DNA of 64,000 bases. It comes from Symbiodinium natans (taxonomy: Eukaryota; Sar; Dinophyceae; Suessiales; Symbiodiniaceae). Within the stretch, counting starts at the first letter, position 1; each line of letters starts with the position of its first letter. The stretch lies in NCBI GenBank assembly GCA_905221605.1, contig CAJNDS010000746.1, forward strand, positions 705,461-769,460, written 5' to 3'. Of this stretch, positions 10,282 through 19,770 are shown piece by piece. Under the pieces are notes generated by a model. That model was given only the letters and a program-made list of their open reading frames with translations. It made no database searches and was not told the origin of the DNA. Both the position numbers and the translations under genes were made by a program.

Positions 10282-10378
10282 CCCAAAGAGCCCAATAGTG
10301 CTTAAATAAGGAATATATTCCTTAAATCATATTACGGATCCCTAATATGATTTAAGGTGCAATATTGGGCTCTTTGGG
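10282..10378. repeat. Hairpin element F1
   Basis: Near-palindrome with outer arms CCCAAAGAGCCCAAT / ATTGGGCTCTTTGGG and a TTAAATCATATTA...TAATATGATTTAAG core around GGATCC. It makes up most of the 159-nt gap between the exons ending at 10381 and starting at 10221. Confidence 0.8.
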
Positions 10379-10380
10379 TC

Positions 10381-10571
10381 CTCGGTGGCATCACTTGTAG
10401 CAGCGCAAGACTTTTGCGGAGCCATCGGCGGCTGCGTCTTTGGAGAAGCAACTCTGCAGGTCGCATGACCTTTGCAGGCATCGGCCCGATGCTGAACAGA
10501 CACGCACGTGGCATGCCTGCGGATGGCGTCTAAAGCATGACTCGCCTGAGATTCTTCCAACTTGTGGGCTT
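10381..10571 (-). CDS. Exon, hypothetical protein (region A)
   Basis: About 63 codons: AHKLEESQASHALDAIRRHA, then a Cys/His-containing middle (CVSVQHRADACKGHATC) and ATSDATED. The acceptor is CCAAAG. The frame runs straight into the F1 element, so the donor must lie at or near the element edge; the exact end is uncertain. Confidence 0.5.
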
Positions 10572-11456
10572 CTTTGGTTGCAGCTCTCGTGGGTGTAAGG
10601 TTTAGGGTTTAGGCTTTAGGGTCCTCCTCCGCTATAAGCCTTGAAATAGTCTAATGCTGACTTTAGATCGTAAAAACTCCTCTCGAATAAGATCCGCCGG
10701 GCCTGGAAGTACACCCGCCTTCATTAAACCCTACACCAACCCCAAACCCCCTCAGTTCAGGCTGGTTGAGTGCAAGTCTACTTGGCTACTTCTGAGCCCC
10801 TCCTAAAAGTTTAACTGTTGGGCTCCTTATCCTAGTGTCTACAAAAACCCACAAAGTGGGTTTAGGGTTTAGGGCTTAGGGTTTAGAGCCAGCCACAAAA
10901 AAAGCCAAGTCTAAAGGAAGCTTGGGTTGCGGAGTGCCCTTCAACCCCATGAGTGTGTCGGGTTGCGGTTTAGGGTCCCAAAGCCTAACCATTAAACGCA
11001 CCAAGAAGCCCCAGAAATCTCACAGACCCTCTAAACCCTCGAAGCCCTCAATATTACAAACCGTATGAGTCTTGTTGACCCTCAATATCCCTCAACAATA
11101 CCCTTAGTGCTAAACCCTAGACCTGAAAACTATCAGCCTTAACAACCCTAAACCCTCTAAACTCAACCCTCTTAACCCACTAAACAAAAGCCCTCTAAAG
11201 CACACCATCTTTCAACCCCCTCAACCCTCTAAACACTAAACCCCCAAAACCGTCTAACTCCCATTATGAACCTTCTTTCCCCTATAGACAACCCTCAACC
11301 CTAAACCACGACGCGCTAGCCCCAAACTCCCAAACCTTAAGCCCCGAAACCTAAACCCTAAACCCTAAACCCTAAACCCTAAACCCTAAACCCTAAACCC
11401 TAAACCCTAAACCCTAAACCCCAAACCCCAAACCCCTAAACCCAAAGTCGCGGCAC
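10572..11456. other. Intron-like sequence, no gene recognised
   Basis: Loose TTTAGGG units near 10600 and 10860, diffuse CCCTAAA variants 11030-11345, then a compact CCCTAAA array 11345-11420. Confidence 0.45.
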
Positions 11457-11507
11457 CTGGAGTATCTTGAAAGGCGACTGTAGGGAGGGATCCCACCAGC
11501 GGTCAGC
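11457..11507 (-). CDS. Exon, hypothetical protein (region A)
   Basis: 17 codons, ADRWWDPSLQSPFKILQ, between GTCAAG and a CAG|GTGCCG donor. Phase 0 at both ends. Tryptophan pair and aromatic content argue for real coding. Confidence 0.6.
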
Positions 11508-11587
11508 CTTGACCAGGTTTAGGGTTCAGGGTCCTTCAGGATCCCTGAACCCTAAACCCTAAACCCTTCAGATTTTAGACTCCCTCA

Positions 11588-11642
11588 TAGGGTTTAGGGT
11601 TTGGGGTTTGGGGTTTGGGGTTTGGGGTTTGGGGTTTGGGTG
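11588..11642 (+). repeat. TTTGGGG array
   Basis: About six uniform TTTGGGG units next to a TTTAGGG unit. Confidence 0.75.
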
Positions 11643-11680
11643 GCAGACTTAAGTTGCAGAGTTCGGGCTTCTACTTAAAG

Positions 11681-11770
11681 GTTCATGGCACTTATGAACC
11701 AATTATAACTGTACTTATAACTGTACTTCTATCCCTATTAGGGCACTTAAGGGGCTCATAAGTGGGTTCG
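11681..11770. repeat. Hairpin element F7
   Basis: TTCATGGCACTTATGAACCAATTATAACTGTAC-type element; a second copy lies at 40998-41122. It pairs with the inverted GGGCACTTAAGGGGCTCATAAG half. Confidence 0.55.
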
Positions 11771-11890
11771 AAAGCCGTAGGATTCTAAGCTGTTTGGGCT
11801 TCACGGTTGTTAGAGACGCAGATTACAGGCTCATACCGTATTATAGGGAGCCTCAGTCCTACGGTCCTACTGCCATATATAGGGATGCTC

Positions 11891-11950
11891 AAAATTAGTG
11901 TCCCTTTTGGGGTTACTATTATAAGGCGGCCCTTTATAGTTCGGTTACCC
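11891..11950. repeat. Small hairpin element F6
   Basis: Contains the AAGGCGGCCC core shared with 14132 and 22382. Confidence 0.45.
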
Positions 11951-12400
11951 CCTCCCCCCCAAAAAAAAATATAAAATAAACATACTGTTGAGAACTGACC
12001 AATATAACCCCCTGTGACTTACATCCTGACATGTGGAAAGCGTGGCGTTTTTGGATTCTACGCAGACATGATCGGAACGAAGCCCTGGGCTTCTCTGTGT
12101 CTCCGAATCTGCAACTGAGGCCACGGTCTTTTCCAGCTAGATCTGTCACGATGCGCTATAGATACCAGAGCAAAGGTTAAGGGCTTAGGGTGTACGATTG
12201 AAAGCTTGGGAAGGGTTGGGGGGTTCTCTATCATTCCAAGGAACCCAAAGCAAAAAGAAAACTTGGGGGTCCCTTAGTAGGGGCCCTGAATTGGGGACCC
12301 TGTCTATACCCTTTACAACCCAAGGGCCATACTTCAGAACCCGTTACAGGAGGCAAGGGACTTTATGAAGGGCCCATATTAATAGCGACTCTTAGACCCC

Positions 12401-12482
12401 TTGGGAGCCCAGCAACCATAGTATGACAAGGGCACCCTTTTTTGGGGCTTGGTTCTTTTTTGGGAAACCAAAAAAAAGGTAC
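12401..12482. repeat. Hairpin element F2, partial
   Basis: Left arm GGAGCCCAGCAACCATA and a GGGCACCCTTTTTT block; its right arm is cut off by the F1 element that follows. Confidence 0.6.
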
Positions 12483-12581
12483 CAAATATAGCTTAATTAA
12501 GGAATATACCTTAAATCATATTAAGGATCCCTATATGATTTAAGGAATATTCCTTAATTAAGCAATATTGGGCTCTTTGGG
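12483..12581. repeat. Hairpin element F1
   Basis: Same GCTTAATTAAGGAATATAC core and right arm AATATTGGGCTCTTTGGG as the other F1 copies; the outer left arm is degenerate where it meets the F2 copy. It ends 20 bp before the next exon. Confidence 0.75.
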
Positions 12582-12602
12582 TAGGAATTCTAGGGCTCCC
12601 AC

Positions 12603-12647
12603 GCCAGGGCCCTCCTCCTCGGGTGGGACCTCGGGCGGGCTCTCCTC
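12603..12647 (-). CDS. Exon, acidic proline-rich (region A)
   Basis: 15 codons, EESPPEVPPEEEGPG, after a CTACCAAG acceptor with a GGC|GTGGGA donor. Phase 0 both ends, in phase with the exon at 11507. F1 on the left, TTTAGGG on the right. Confidence 0.5.
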
Positions 12648-12736
12648 CTTGGTAGCCCGGTACACCATGGGGTTTAGGGTCTGGGGTTTAGGGTTTGGGG
12701 TTTGGGGTTTGGGGTTTAGGGCTTAGGGTTTAGGGC

Positions 12737-12952
12737 CACATCATAACAAGGGCACCACATCTTAACAAGGGCGCACTTTGTGAAGGGTTGGTTGGCTACC
12801 CGCTTTTTTTTCAAACGGCTGGCTACGTTGATAAGCTTAGTTGCAGTTCTATGTGGTGTTTTTGTATTCCGAAAAGTGCAAAGTATACGCATTCAGCTAC
12901 AAGTAAGGGAACCTTGAACCAACAAAAAAAGGGTACAAAAAGGGGCACCACC
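12737..12952. repeat. F2-related sequence
   Basis: Two ATAACAAGGGC(A/G)C repeats on the left and GGGAACCTTGAACCAAC plus AAAAAGGGTAC on the right, as in full F2 elements, but with longer unique sequence between. Confidence 0.4.
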
Positions 12953-13035
12953 TTGGGATGTTCCCCCTTCTAGTAAGAATCCTTCATCTGGATTAAAAAT
13001 AGGAGGGGACTATAGTCCCTTGTAAGGAATTCTTA
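12951..13035. repeat. Element F4, diverged copy
   Basis: Starts TTGGGATGTTCCCCCTT and carries a diverged AGAATCCTTCAT...AAGGAATTC inverted pair. Confidence 0.5.
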
Positions 13036-13170
13036 GTAATCCCTAAGCCCGAATCCCTAAGCCCCGAAATCCTAAACCCTAAACCCTGCGCCCAACCCTA
13101 CACCCTAAACCCTGAGCCCTAAACCCAAACCCTAAACCCTAAACCCTGAACCCTGAACCGAGGGTACCAC

Positions 13171-13282
13171 TGTGCCACCGAGCATCCTTGGACCCTCCTC
13201 GCTGGGACCCTTTCTCATCCTTGGACCCTTTGGAGCCCTTGGAGCCCTGTCGCTTCTGCTGCTCCTTCTCCTTCTCCCTTTC
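13171..13282 (-). CDS. Exon, Lys/Ser-rich low-complexity (region A)
   Basis: 37 codons: EREKEKEQQKRQ, then GSKGSKGSKDEKGSQRGG and DARWH. Acceptor GGCAG, donor A|GTGGTA, phase 0 to 1. Flanks CCCTAAA and TTTAGGG. Confidence 0.6.
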
Positions 13283-13653
13283 CTGCCTGGGCGTCATGGG
13301 CAGTTTAGGGTTTCGGGTTTAGGGTTTAGGGTTTGGGGTTTAGGGTTAGGGGTTTTGGGTTTTAGGGTTTAGGGTCTGGGGTTTAGGGCTTCCGGTTTCT
13401 CTCGAAAAACCATGGGCCCCCCCTAGACCCAAGAGTAACTCAGGAATAAGAGGGTGCGCTTTTTGGCTCAATGGACTTGTAAAAGAATCTTAAGGGCCTA
13501 CTCTGCGTCCGAGTCCCCTGTTATTAGGGTACCCTGCATGACTTCCTCCTATAAAAAAACGCCAGGACTCAGAGAACTGCAGGTGAACGTCTGGTTCGGA
13601 TCGAGCTCGGGTCCTAATCCCTCAACCTTATAACAAGACCCGACAGTCTACAC

Positions 13654-13732
13654 CTTGACAGGGTCTTCCTTGCCGGAAAAGGCAGACGGACGTTGCTGCG
13701 ACTTATGATGGTCCGAGCCATTGAAACACTTC
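13654..13732 (-). CDS. Exon, hypothetical protein (region A)
   Basis: One base plus 26 codons, KCFNGSDHHKSQQRPS then AFSGKEDPVK, with a CCAG acceptor and AAG|GTGTAG donor. Phase 0 at its end, in phase with the exon at 13282. Confidence 0.6.
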
Positions 13733-13988
13733 CTGGCCCTTAACTAAGCTCCAAACCCAACGCACTGGTGGGACATGCCTGGGGGATCTTCGGGTTTAGG
13801 GTTTAGAGTTTAGGTTTTTAGGGCTTTGGAAACAAAACAAAAAAAGGCTTCGGAGAGATTTCCCCGTACTGCTAGGGGCCGTTTACCTTAAGCCCGTAAA
13901 CCCTAAACCCGAAACCCTGAGCCCGCGGTGTAGGGTTAGGGTTCAGGGTTTAGGGTTTAGGGTTGAGGGCTTAGGGTTCACCATTCAC

Positions 13989-14017
13989 ATCCAAGTTGGC
14001 ATATTCATGAAAACCCT
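13989..14017 (-). CDS. Exon, short (region A)
   Basis: Acceptor CTCTTTTCAG is the best polypyrimidine acceptor in this part. Joined to the exon at 14257-14194 it reads ...ANDE-GFHEYANLD before GAT|GTGAAT, in phase. Confidence 0.55.
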
Positions 14018-14131
14018 CTGAAAAGAGTGCGAGGGGATCATGCAGGCTGTAGGATTTCCTGTTTCGGGTCTTGAGATGGGATCCTTTAACACAAGCTTCA
14101 GAAAGTATGAACTAGCCACATGGTCGCTTCG

Positions 14132-14193
14132 ACGAAATATGGTACCCTTCGGGGCTCCTTTTTTAAGGCGGCCCCTAATGTTTAAGAGTATAC
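14132..14193. repeat. Small hairpin element F6
   Basis: TATGGTACCCTTCGGGG...AAGGCGGCCCC...TATACCAT element lying inside the intron next to the donor at 14194. Confidence 0.45.
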
Positions 14194-14257
14194 CATCATT
14201 GGCGAACCGCCCCCCTGCTCTTTTCAGCATCCGCAAGGACAGGCTGCGCCTTCGAGC
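14194..14257 (-). CDS. Exon, hypothetical protein (region A)
   Basis: Reads ARRRSLSLRMLKRAGGRF then AND; donor G|GTATAC in phase 1, acceptor TCTGAG. Phase-compatible with the 14017 exon. Confidence 0.6.
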
Positions 14258-14271
14258 CTCAGACCAGGCAC

Positions 14272-14324
14272 CCTAAACCCTAAACCCTAAACCCTAAACC
14301 CTAAACCCTAAACCCTAAACCCTG
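14272..14324 (-). repeat. CCCTAAA array
   Basis: About seven perfect units. Confidence 0.85.
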
Positions 14325-14348
14325 AGCTGTAGACCCTCCCAGGCACAC

Positions 14349-14414
14349 CTTGAACTCCACACCCCCTAGGCAGCGGCCCCACACGCTCGCTCGGGACCCG
14401 GCTTCTTGGCTTTC
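14349..14414 (-). CDS. Exon, hypothetical protein (region A)
   Basis: 22 codons, ESQEAGSRASVWGRCL then GGVEFK, between GAGCAG and AAG|GTGTGC. Phase 0 both ends. Confidence 0.65.
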
Positions 14415-14424
14415 CTGCTCTGGT

Positions 14425-14578
14425 GTAGGGTTTAGGGTTTAGGGTTTAGGGTTTAGGGTTTAGGGTTTAGGGTTTAGGGTTTAGGGTTTAGGGTTTAGGG
14501 TTTAAGGTTTAGGGTTTAGGGTTTAGGGTTTAGGGTTTAGGGTTTAGGGTTTAGGGTTTAGGGTTTAGGGTTTAGGGT
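14425..14578 (+). repeat. Long near-perfect TTTAGGG array
   Basis: About 21 units with a single TTTAAGG variant; among the longest pure runs in the window. Confidence 0.9.
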
Positions 14579-14790
14579 GTGCATAAAGCTTCGGGTTTGT
14601 ATGGGGCTTAGGGTTTGGGCTTTATTAGGGTTGCTACGGGGTTTAGGGTCTCGGAACAGTACGTGGAGGGTTTAGGGATCAGCTTTCATGTGCCCTAAGC
14701 CCTGGACCCTAGACCAACCCTAAACCCTAAACCCTAAACCCTAAACCCTAAACCCTAAACCCTAAACCCTAGGGGTTTGGGGTTAAGGGC

Positions 14791-14842
14791 CTTCAGCGGG
14801 GTGAGCGGGGAACTCCACCGTCGTAGCGAGGAAGACGCAGAG
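14791..14842 (-). CDS. Exon, hypothetical protein (region A)
   Basis: 17 codons, LCVFLATTVEFPAHPAE, after the pyrimidine-rich acceptor CAGCTTTGCTCAG, with a GC donor in phase 1. In phase with the exon ending at 15075. Confidence 0.6.
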
Positions 14843-14878
14843 CTGAGCAAAGCTGAGGTCAACACCCTCAAACCACGG

Positions 14879-15050
14879 GTTTAGAGTTTAGGGTTTAGGG
14901 TTTAGGGTTTAGGGTTTAGGGTTTACGGTTTAGGGTGTAGGCCTTAGGGTTTAGGGCTATAGGGTTTAGGGTTTAAGGTGTAGGCTTTAGGGTTTAGGGC
15001 TTTAGGGTTTTGCTTAGGGATTGCAGGGTTTATAGGGTTTAGGGTGTAAG
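14879..15050 (+). repeat. TTTAGGG arrays, irregular
   Basis: Interrupted TTTAGGG and variant units. Confidence 0.7.
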
Positions 15051-15074
15051 CTTCCTTGGGCCTGAGAGCCCCCC

Positions 15075-15158
15075 CTGAAATCTGAAGTCGCCCGGCCTCT
15101 TGTCGACGGGTTCCTCCTCCTTGTCGATCTGATCCTTCTTGACCTTCGTGCCTGGGCA
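15075..15158 (-). CDS. Exon, charged (region A)
   Basis: 28 codons: CPGTKVKKDQIDKEEEP then VDKRPGDFRFQ, after a strong CTCTTTTTGGCAG acceptor. The donor is unclear (no GT; possibly GA or GC). Confidence 0.6.
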
Positions 15159-15204
15159 CTGCCAAAAAGAGAAGCGGTTGCCGCCCTCTTAACCCAGGAA
15201 AGGT

Positions 15205-15540
15205 ACACCAAGCCCTAAACCCTAAACCCTAAACCCTAAACCCTAAACCCTAAACACCTTCTAGGCCCTGATATCCAAACCCGAAACCCGAAAACCTCCC
15301 CCACCCCCGTCGCAAAAAGAGGTTGGGACTTTGAGGGTGCTTTGCACTTCGCAATAAACCCTAAACCCTAAACCCTAAACCCTAAACCCTAAACCCTAAA
15401 CCCCAAACCCCAAACCCTAAACCCTACGGCCTAAACCCTAAACCCTACACCCTGAACCCTGAACCCTGAACGACCCTGAACCCTAAACCCTAAACCCTAA
15501 GCCCTAAACCCTCAACCCTAAACCCTAAACCCTAAACCGC
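15205..15540 (-). repeat. CCCTAAA arrays
   Basis: Two CCCTAAA clusters (15211-15255 and 15357-15537) around a 100-bp unique spacer with no clear exon. Confidence 0.8.
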
Positions 15541-15805
15541 AGCGCGGTTGAATGTCGGATAAAACCCCAAAGATGTGTAGGCACGCTCTTGGACATGAGG
15601 CTTTTGTATTCAGGGCCTCGGGTTTTGAATGGATTTAGGGTTTCGGGTTTAGGGTTTAGGGTTTAGGGTTCAGGGTTTATGAGGGCTCTGCTGGGCATCC
15701 TCACGCAGAGAGTCTCGTTCTTTAGGGGAGTGAGGAGTTTAGGTGGAACCCTAAGCCCTAAACCCTCAACCCCAAACCCTAAACTTCGCATTCGCCGGTC
15801 CTAAC

Positions 15806-15869
15806 GTTGTCCAGGAGCGCGACGCGGCAGGCAAGAAAGCGATATAAGCAACGCAGAAACCGGAAGGCC
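15806..15869 (-). CDS. Exon, hypothetical protein (region A)
   Basis: Reads AFRFLRCLYRFLACRVALL then DN with donor AAC|GTTAGG. The acceptor is TTTAG|GG, supplied by a telomere-type unit. Phase 0 end matches the exon at 15158. Confidence 0.55.
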
Positions 15870-16050
15870 CTAAACCCAAAAGCCATCAGCCCTGCACACT
15901 AACCCCCAAAGCTTGTCAGGATTTGGGGTTTAGGGTTTAGGGTTTAAGGTTTTGGGTTTACGGCTTGGGGTTTAGGGCTTAGGGTTTGGGGTTGAAGGTT
16001 CCATAAACACTACACACTGGGAGCCCCGAGACAACGACACCACCGACCAC

Positions 16051-16100
16051 CTCATGCCGGCCCAGCGTCGGAAGAGCCGATTTCCACCGCCATCATCTGC
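16051..16100 (-). CDS. Exon, hypothetical protein (region A)
   Basis: 16 codons plus AG: ADDGGGNRLFRRWAGM, acceptor GGCCCAG, donor AG|GTGGTC. Phase 2 end matches the 1-base start of the exon at 15869. Confidence 0.6.
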
Positions 16101-16274
16101 CTGGGCCTGTTGTCATCGGGATTTCGGGATCTAGAGGTTTAGGGATGTAGGGGTTTAGGGTTTAGGGTTTAGGGTTTATGGTTTATGGTTTAGGGGTCTA
16201 GACTCTGCGGCTGAGCTTTCTAGGGGGGCGCCTAGGTCCCAAGGTGCTGTCAGTCCAAGGTCCATAGGGTTCAG

Positions 16275-16430
16275 GGCAGGTTTAGGTTTTAGGGTTTTAG
16301 GGTTTTAGGGTTTTAGGGTTTTAGGGTTTTAGGGTTTTAGGGTTTTAGGGCTTTAGGGCTTTAGGGTTTTAGGGTTTTAGGGTTTTAGGGTTTTAGGGTT
16401 TTAGGGTTTTAGGGTTTAGGGGGGTGCAGG
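16275..16430 (+). repeat. Homogenised TTTTAGGG array
   Basis: About eighteen 8-bp TTTTAGGG units with two CTTTAGGG variants; the extra T is present in every unit. Confidence 0.9.
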
Positions 16431-16530
16431 GTTAGATCATGAGAGCCTCTTCGGACGAAAAGTTTGTCTTTCAACAGCTGCGTCGTCTGTACACTCGACT
16501 CGGACGCACATGGCCCATCAGAGCAATTAC

Positions 16531-16606
16531 AGGCTGCAAGCGCCATTTCGACGGCTGCAGGGCGGAAGCCTCCTGCCTGAGCCTGGCAACGTTGAGGCCG
16601 AACTCC
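16531..16606 (-). CDS. Exon, hypothetical protein (region A)
   Basis: One base plus 25 codons, EFGLNVARLRQEASAL then QPSKWRLQP, acceptor GTTCAG and donor CCT|GTAATT. Confidence 0.6.
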
Positions 16607-16782
16607 CTGAACTCCCGCAACCCGCGACCCTCATACCCTAATCCTAATACCCCAATACCCAAATTTAATACCCTCACACCCGAATACTCTAATACCCCAG
16701 GGTTTAGGGTTTAGGGTTTAGGGTTTAGGGCTTAGGGTTTAGGGGGGGTGGCCGGCGTTGGACTCAGTTGTGTTTCGAAGGC

Positions 16783-16836
16783 CTCCGCCCCAGCTGCCGC
16801 CCCGCAGGCTGTACAACTCCAGCAGAGTTTCGAGGG
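16783..16836 (-). CDS. Exon, leucine-rich helix (region A)
   Basis: Reads LETLLELYSLRGGSWGG after two bases; GC donor in phase 1. Its two-base start fits the phase-1 end of the exon at 17240. Confidence 0.6.
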
Positions 16837-17239
16837 CTTCGGAGCCCTAAGCCCTAAGGGTTTAGGGTTTATGTTTAGGGTGTAGGGTTTAGGGTTTCGG
16901 GTTTAGGGTTTAGGGCTTAGGGTGCACCTTACCAGCCCCAAAGCGTCCTATTTTTCCTAAAGGGTTTGCTTAGGAATTAGGATTTAGGGTTAAGGGTTTG
17001 TTTGGGGGGGGGAGTGGGGGGGGGGGGGGATTCGCTATCGGGTTTTATCGGAGGTTTACAGGGATTCGCAAAGGCTACGAACGGGGGTGTATAGGAACCC
17101 TAAACCCTAAACCCTAAACCCCAAACCCCAAACCCTAAACCCTAAACCCTAAACCCTAAACTACACAAGGCTTCAGGCGTTTTTTCGAGGTTTTTGGGGG
17201 TTTAGGGTTTGAGTTTAGGGCTTCGGGCTTAGGCTCAGC

Positions 17240-17273
17240 TCTGTGCTAGAGCCACTTGAAGAACCTCAGCATG
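17240..17273 (-). CDS. Exon, short (region A)
   Basis: 11 codons, HAEVLQVALAQ, between GGGAAG and a GC donor in phase 1. Confidence 0.5.
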
Positions 17274-17410
17274 CTTCCCTAAACCCTAAACCCTAAACCC
17301 TAAACCTAAACCCTAAACCCCAAACCCTAAACCCCGATAGAAACCCTAGAAAGCAGCTGATACGGTTCTTAGGCAGGCTGCGCAAGATTAACTTCTCTTT
17401 GGCGCTGAAT

Positions 17411-17536
17411 TTAGGCCAGGGCTGATTTGTTTTGTTTGGGAGCTTTCAATGCAAACGCGAGGCTCTCGAAATCTGCCGTCCTTGAGCAGAACCGCCTCCG
17501 AAATGGGAGGTGGTCCGGCCCTCCGAAAAACTTGCA
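17411..17536 (-). CDS. Exon, hypothetical protein (region A)
   Basis: Frame CKFFGGPDHLPFRRRF, then CSRTADFESLAFALK, open to a stop at 17411; acceptor CTCGGAG. The donor is not clear. No telomere repeats lie within 100 bp on either side of the exon body. Confidence 0.5.
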   Translation of the reverse strand, partial: CKFFGGPDHLPFRRRFCSRTADFESLAFALKAPKQNKSALA

Positions 17537-17948
17537 CTCCGAGGCCGTCAAGCTAACTCCATGGATCAAAGGATACCAACTCCTACTCCCCCAGCTTGCA
17601 CCCCTGCAGCAGTTCCCTCAAGGAACAGCCAGCATAACCACTAAAAGTCTTAAACCCTGAGCCCTAAGCCCTAAACCCTGAACCCTATACATGCCCTAAG
17701 AGGTTCTGAATGGCTCTTAAACAGAGAATTTTGAAAGCCCGCAAGCCCCAGCGGTACATCAGGTGAACCTTGCGAAGCAGATCCCTAAACCAGCTAAACC
17801 CTACACTCTGCACCCAAGCTCCTAACAGCCAGGGCCTACAAAAAGGAATATGCTCCAGTCTGAATTAGGGTGTACATGGCTTTGGGTGTTGGAGTCTAAG
17901 GTTTATAGGGGTTTGGGGCCCCGAAAAATTCCTAGGCTCGTATCACGG

Positions 17949-18020
17949 GCCCTAAACCCTAAACCCTAAACCCTAAACCCTAAACCCTAAACCCTAAACC
18001 CTAAACCCTAAACCCTAAAC
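17949..18020 (-). repeat. CCCTAAA array
   Basis: About ten near-perfect units. Confidence 0.85.
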
Positions 18021-18250
18021 TCCTAATCGTACTCCCGAAATACCGTCTCAAGCCCAGGGGCCCATACTTCAACCCTACACCCTCAACCCCGAAAGGGAGA
18101 CGATGTAACCTCAAAATCCTACAACCCTAAAACCCCAAAAACCCTAAAACCCTAAAACTCAAAAACCCAAAAACCCAAACCGTAATCCTAAACCCTAAAT
18201 CCTAAACCCTAAACCCTAAACCCTAAATTTTAAATCCTAAGACATGCCTC
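18021..18250. repeat. CCCTAAA-variant repeats
   Basis: Degenerate CCCTAAAA, CCCAAAAA and CCTAAATC units; no gene seen. Confidence 0.6.
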
Positions 18251-18262
18251 TGCCCTTTGCAG

Positions 18263-18340
18263 CCTGTGCGGCAACGTACTTGCGCCCCCGAAGCGACGTC
18301 AAGAGACCGGCAGGCAAGGGAAAGACGACAGCCCCCAAGC
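18263..18340. CDS. Candidate exon, strand unresolved
   Basis: Plus reading: acceptor CTGCCCTTTGCAG then LCGNVLAPPKRRQETGRQ. Minus reading: ...ACRSLDVASGAQ before a GTACGT donor. Both are plausible; the surrounding direction favours minus, the acceptor favours plus. Confidence 0.35.
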
Positions 18341-18625
18341 CCTGTAAACCCTATAAGTCCGATAAACCCTATAAACCCTATAAACCCTATAAATCCTATA
18401 CATCCTATAAAGCCCTTTAAAAGACGTATAAATCCTATAAAACCCGAAGCCCGGAAACCCTGAACCCTTAAATCAATTAACTCGTGGATCCCTAAACCCC
18501 TAAACCCTGACCCTAAACCCTAAGCCCTAAACCCTAAACACCCTAAACCCTGAACCCCCTAAACCCTAAACCCTAAACCCTACACCCTACACCCTAAACC
18601 CAAACCCTAAACCCTAAACCCTAAC
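18340..18625 (-). repeat. CCCTATAAA and CCCTAAA variant arrays
   Basis: CCCTATAAA units at 18340-18440 followed by CCCTAAA clusters. Confidence 0.7.
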
Positions 18626-18737
18626 GACCGTATGGGCCCTCAACCCTCAACCCATGCACATCTTGGAGCAGTAAAAACGTCAAGGGTGAACCACACCCCG
18701 AAACCCGAAACCCTACAACACTTAACTGAATAAGGAG

Positions 18738-18779
18738 GCATCTATCTATCTATCTATCTGTTTATTTACCTATCTATCT
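18738..18779. repeat. CTAT microsatellite
   Basis: CTATCTATCTAT run with a few substitutions. Confidence 0.8.
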
Positions 18780-19256
18780 TTAGGGGTTGCCCGCGTCTTT
18801 CTCTCAGCGGTCTGATTCACATGCAAATGCAAATTGCCCCTTGCAGCTTCGCCGGGCGCCGCGCCGTCTCGAAACCTGCAGGGCGGGGCCGAAATCCTCG
18901 CAACCCTAAACCCCAAACCCTCAGCCCAACCCTTCAAACCCTTAACCCGCAACACCCTTTGAAGTCAAAAACCCTTGACCCTTCAAGTCTCGAAAAGAAG
19001 CCCTGCATCCTTAGCGTGCATTTCCCTGTGATCCTAACTAAACTCGTAGCCGATAAAGAAATCTCTTGAAATCCTGAGCCCTGGACCCTTTAAACCCGTG
19101 AGTTAAACCCTGAACTGCACCTCCTCAGTCCCCAAGCCTAGAAGAATTCCCATCCTTGCAAGCTGCTATGCATCGCACCTGCAAACTGAGTGGTCATGAC
19201 TACGAAACTGCAGGTGATTGTTGCCATTTTTGCTAACCCCTAAAGCCTACCTGCAG

Positions 19257-19343
19257 GAATCTGTGCGAGACCCTAGGCCCCAAGCTGCTGAGCGAACAAA
19301 AACCCAGAAACAGAAGCTGCAAGCCCAAAACCCCGGACTGCAG
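19257..19343 (+). CDS. Candidate plus-strand exon, Gln-rich
   Basis: 29 codons between a CCTGCAG acceptor and CTGCAG|GTACTT: ESVRDPRPQAAERTKTQ then KQKLQAQNPGLQ. Similar ACTGCAGGT edges recur at 19208 and 45177, so this edge may be part of a repeat. No minus exon competes convincingly here. Confidence 0.35.
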
Positions 19344-19712
19344 GTACTTCTTGCTCAAATCAAAAGCCCATGGTTATCTAGAACCCAAAACAAGCTTGGA
19401 CGGGTCTGAACAGGTTCCCGCAGCTCTAAACACTGAACCCTAAACCCTGGAAGCCCTTAAACTACTATTTACTGACAGAACCCCCCCCCCCGACCAACAA
19501 ACAAAAGCAACAAACAATAAGAATAACTCTTCCTGATAGAGATAAATATGAAGATTAGCTATATCATTTTATTTCTCCTGAACAAATAGTAGCAAACCCT
19601 GAGCCCTAAACCCTAAACATGGACTGATGGAGTTGCGGCTTCGAGGGTAACGCCTCAAGAAAGCCTGCAACGTCCAGCACATGCCTTCGGGTTTAGGTCC
19701 CAGGGTGCCCAG

Positions 19713-19770
19713 GAAGCCGAAGAGCTATCCCTGTGAGGAACATCAGGCACCTGATTATGCAATTTGTGAG
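19713..19770 (+). CDS. Candidate plus-strand exon
   Basis: KPKSYPCEEHQAPDYAICE between TGCCCAG and GAG|GTATGC. Good composition, but isolated and opposite to its neighbours. Confidence 0.35.

Noticed and set aside
14425-14578. A true chromosome end
   Set aside because: Arrays are short, occur in both orientations throughout and have exons on both sides, so they are interstitial.
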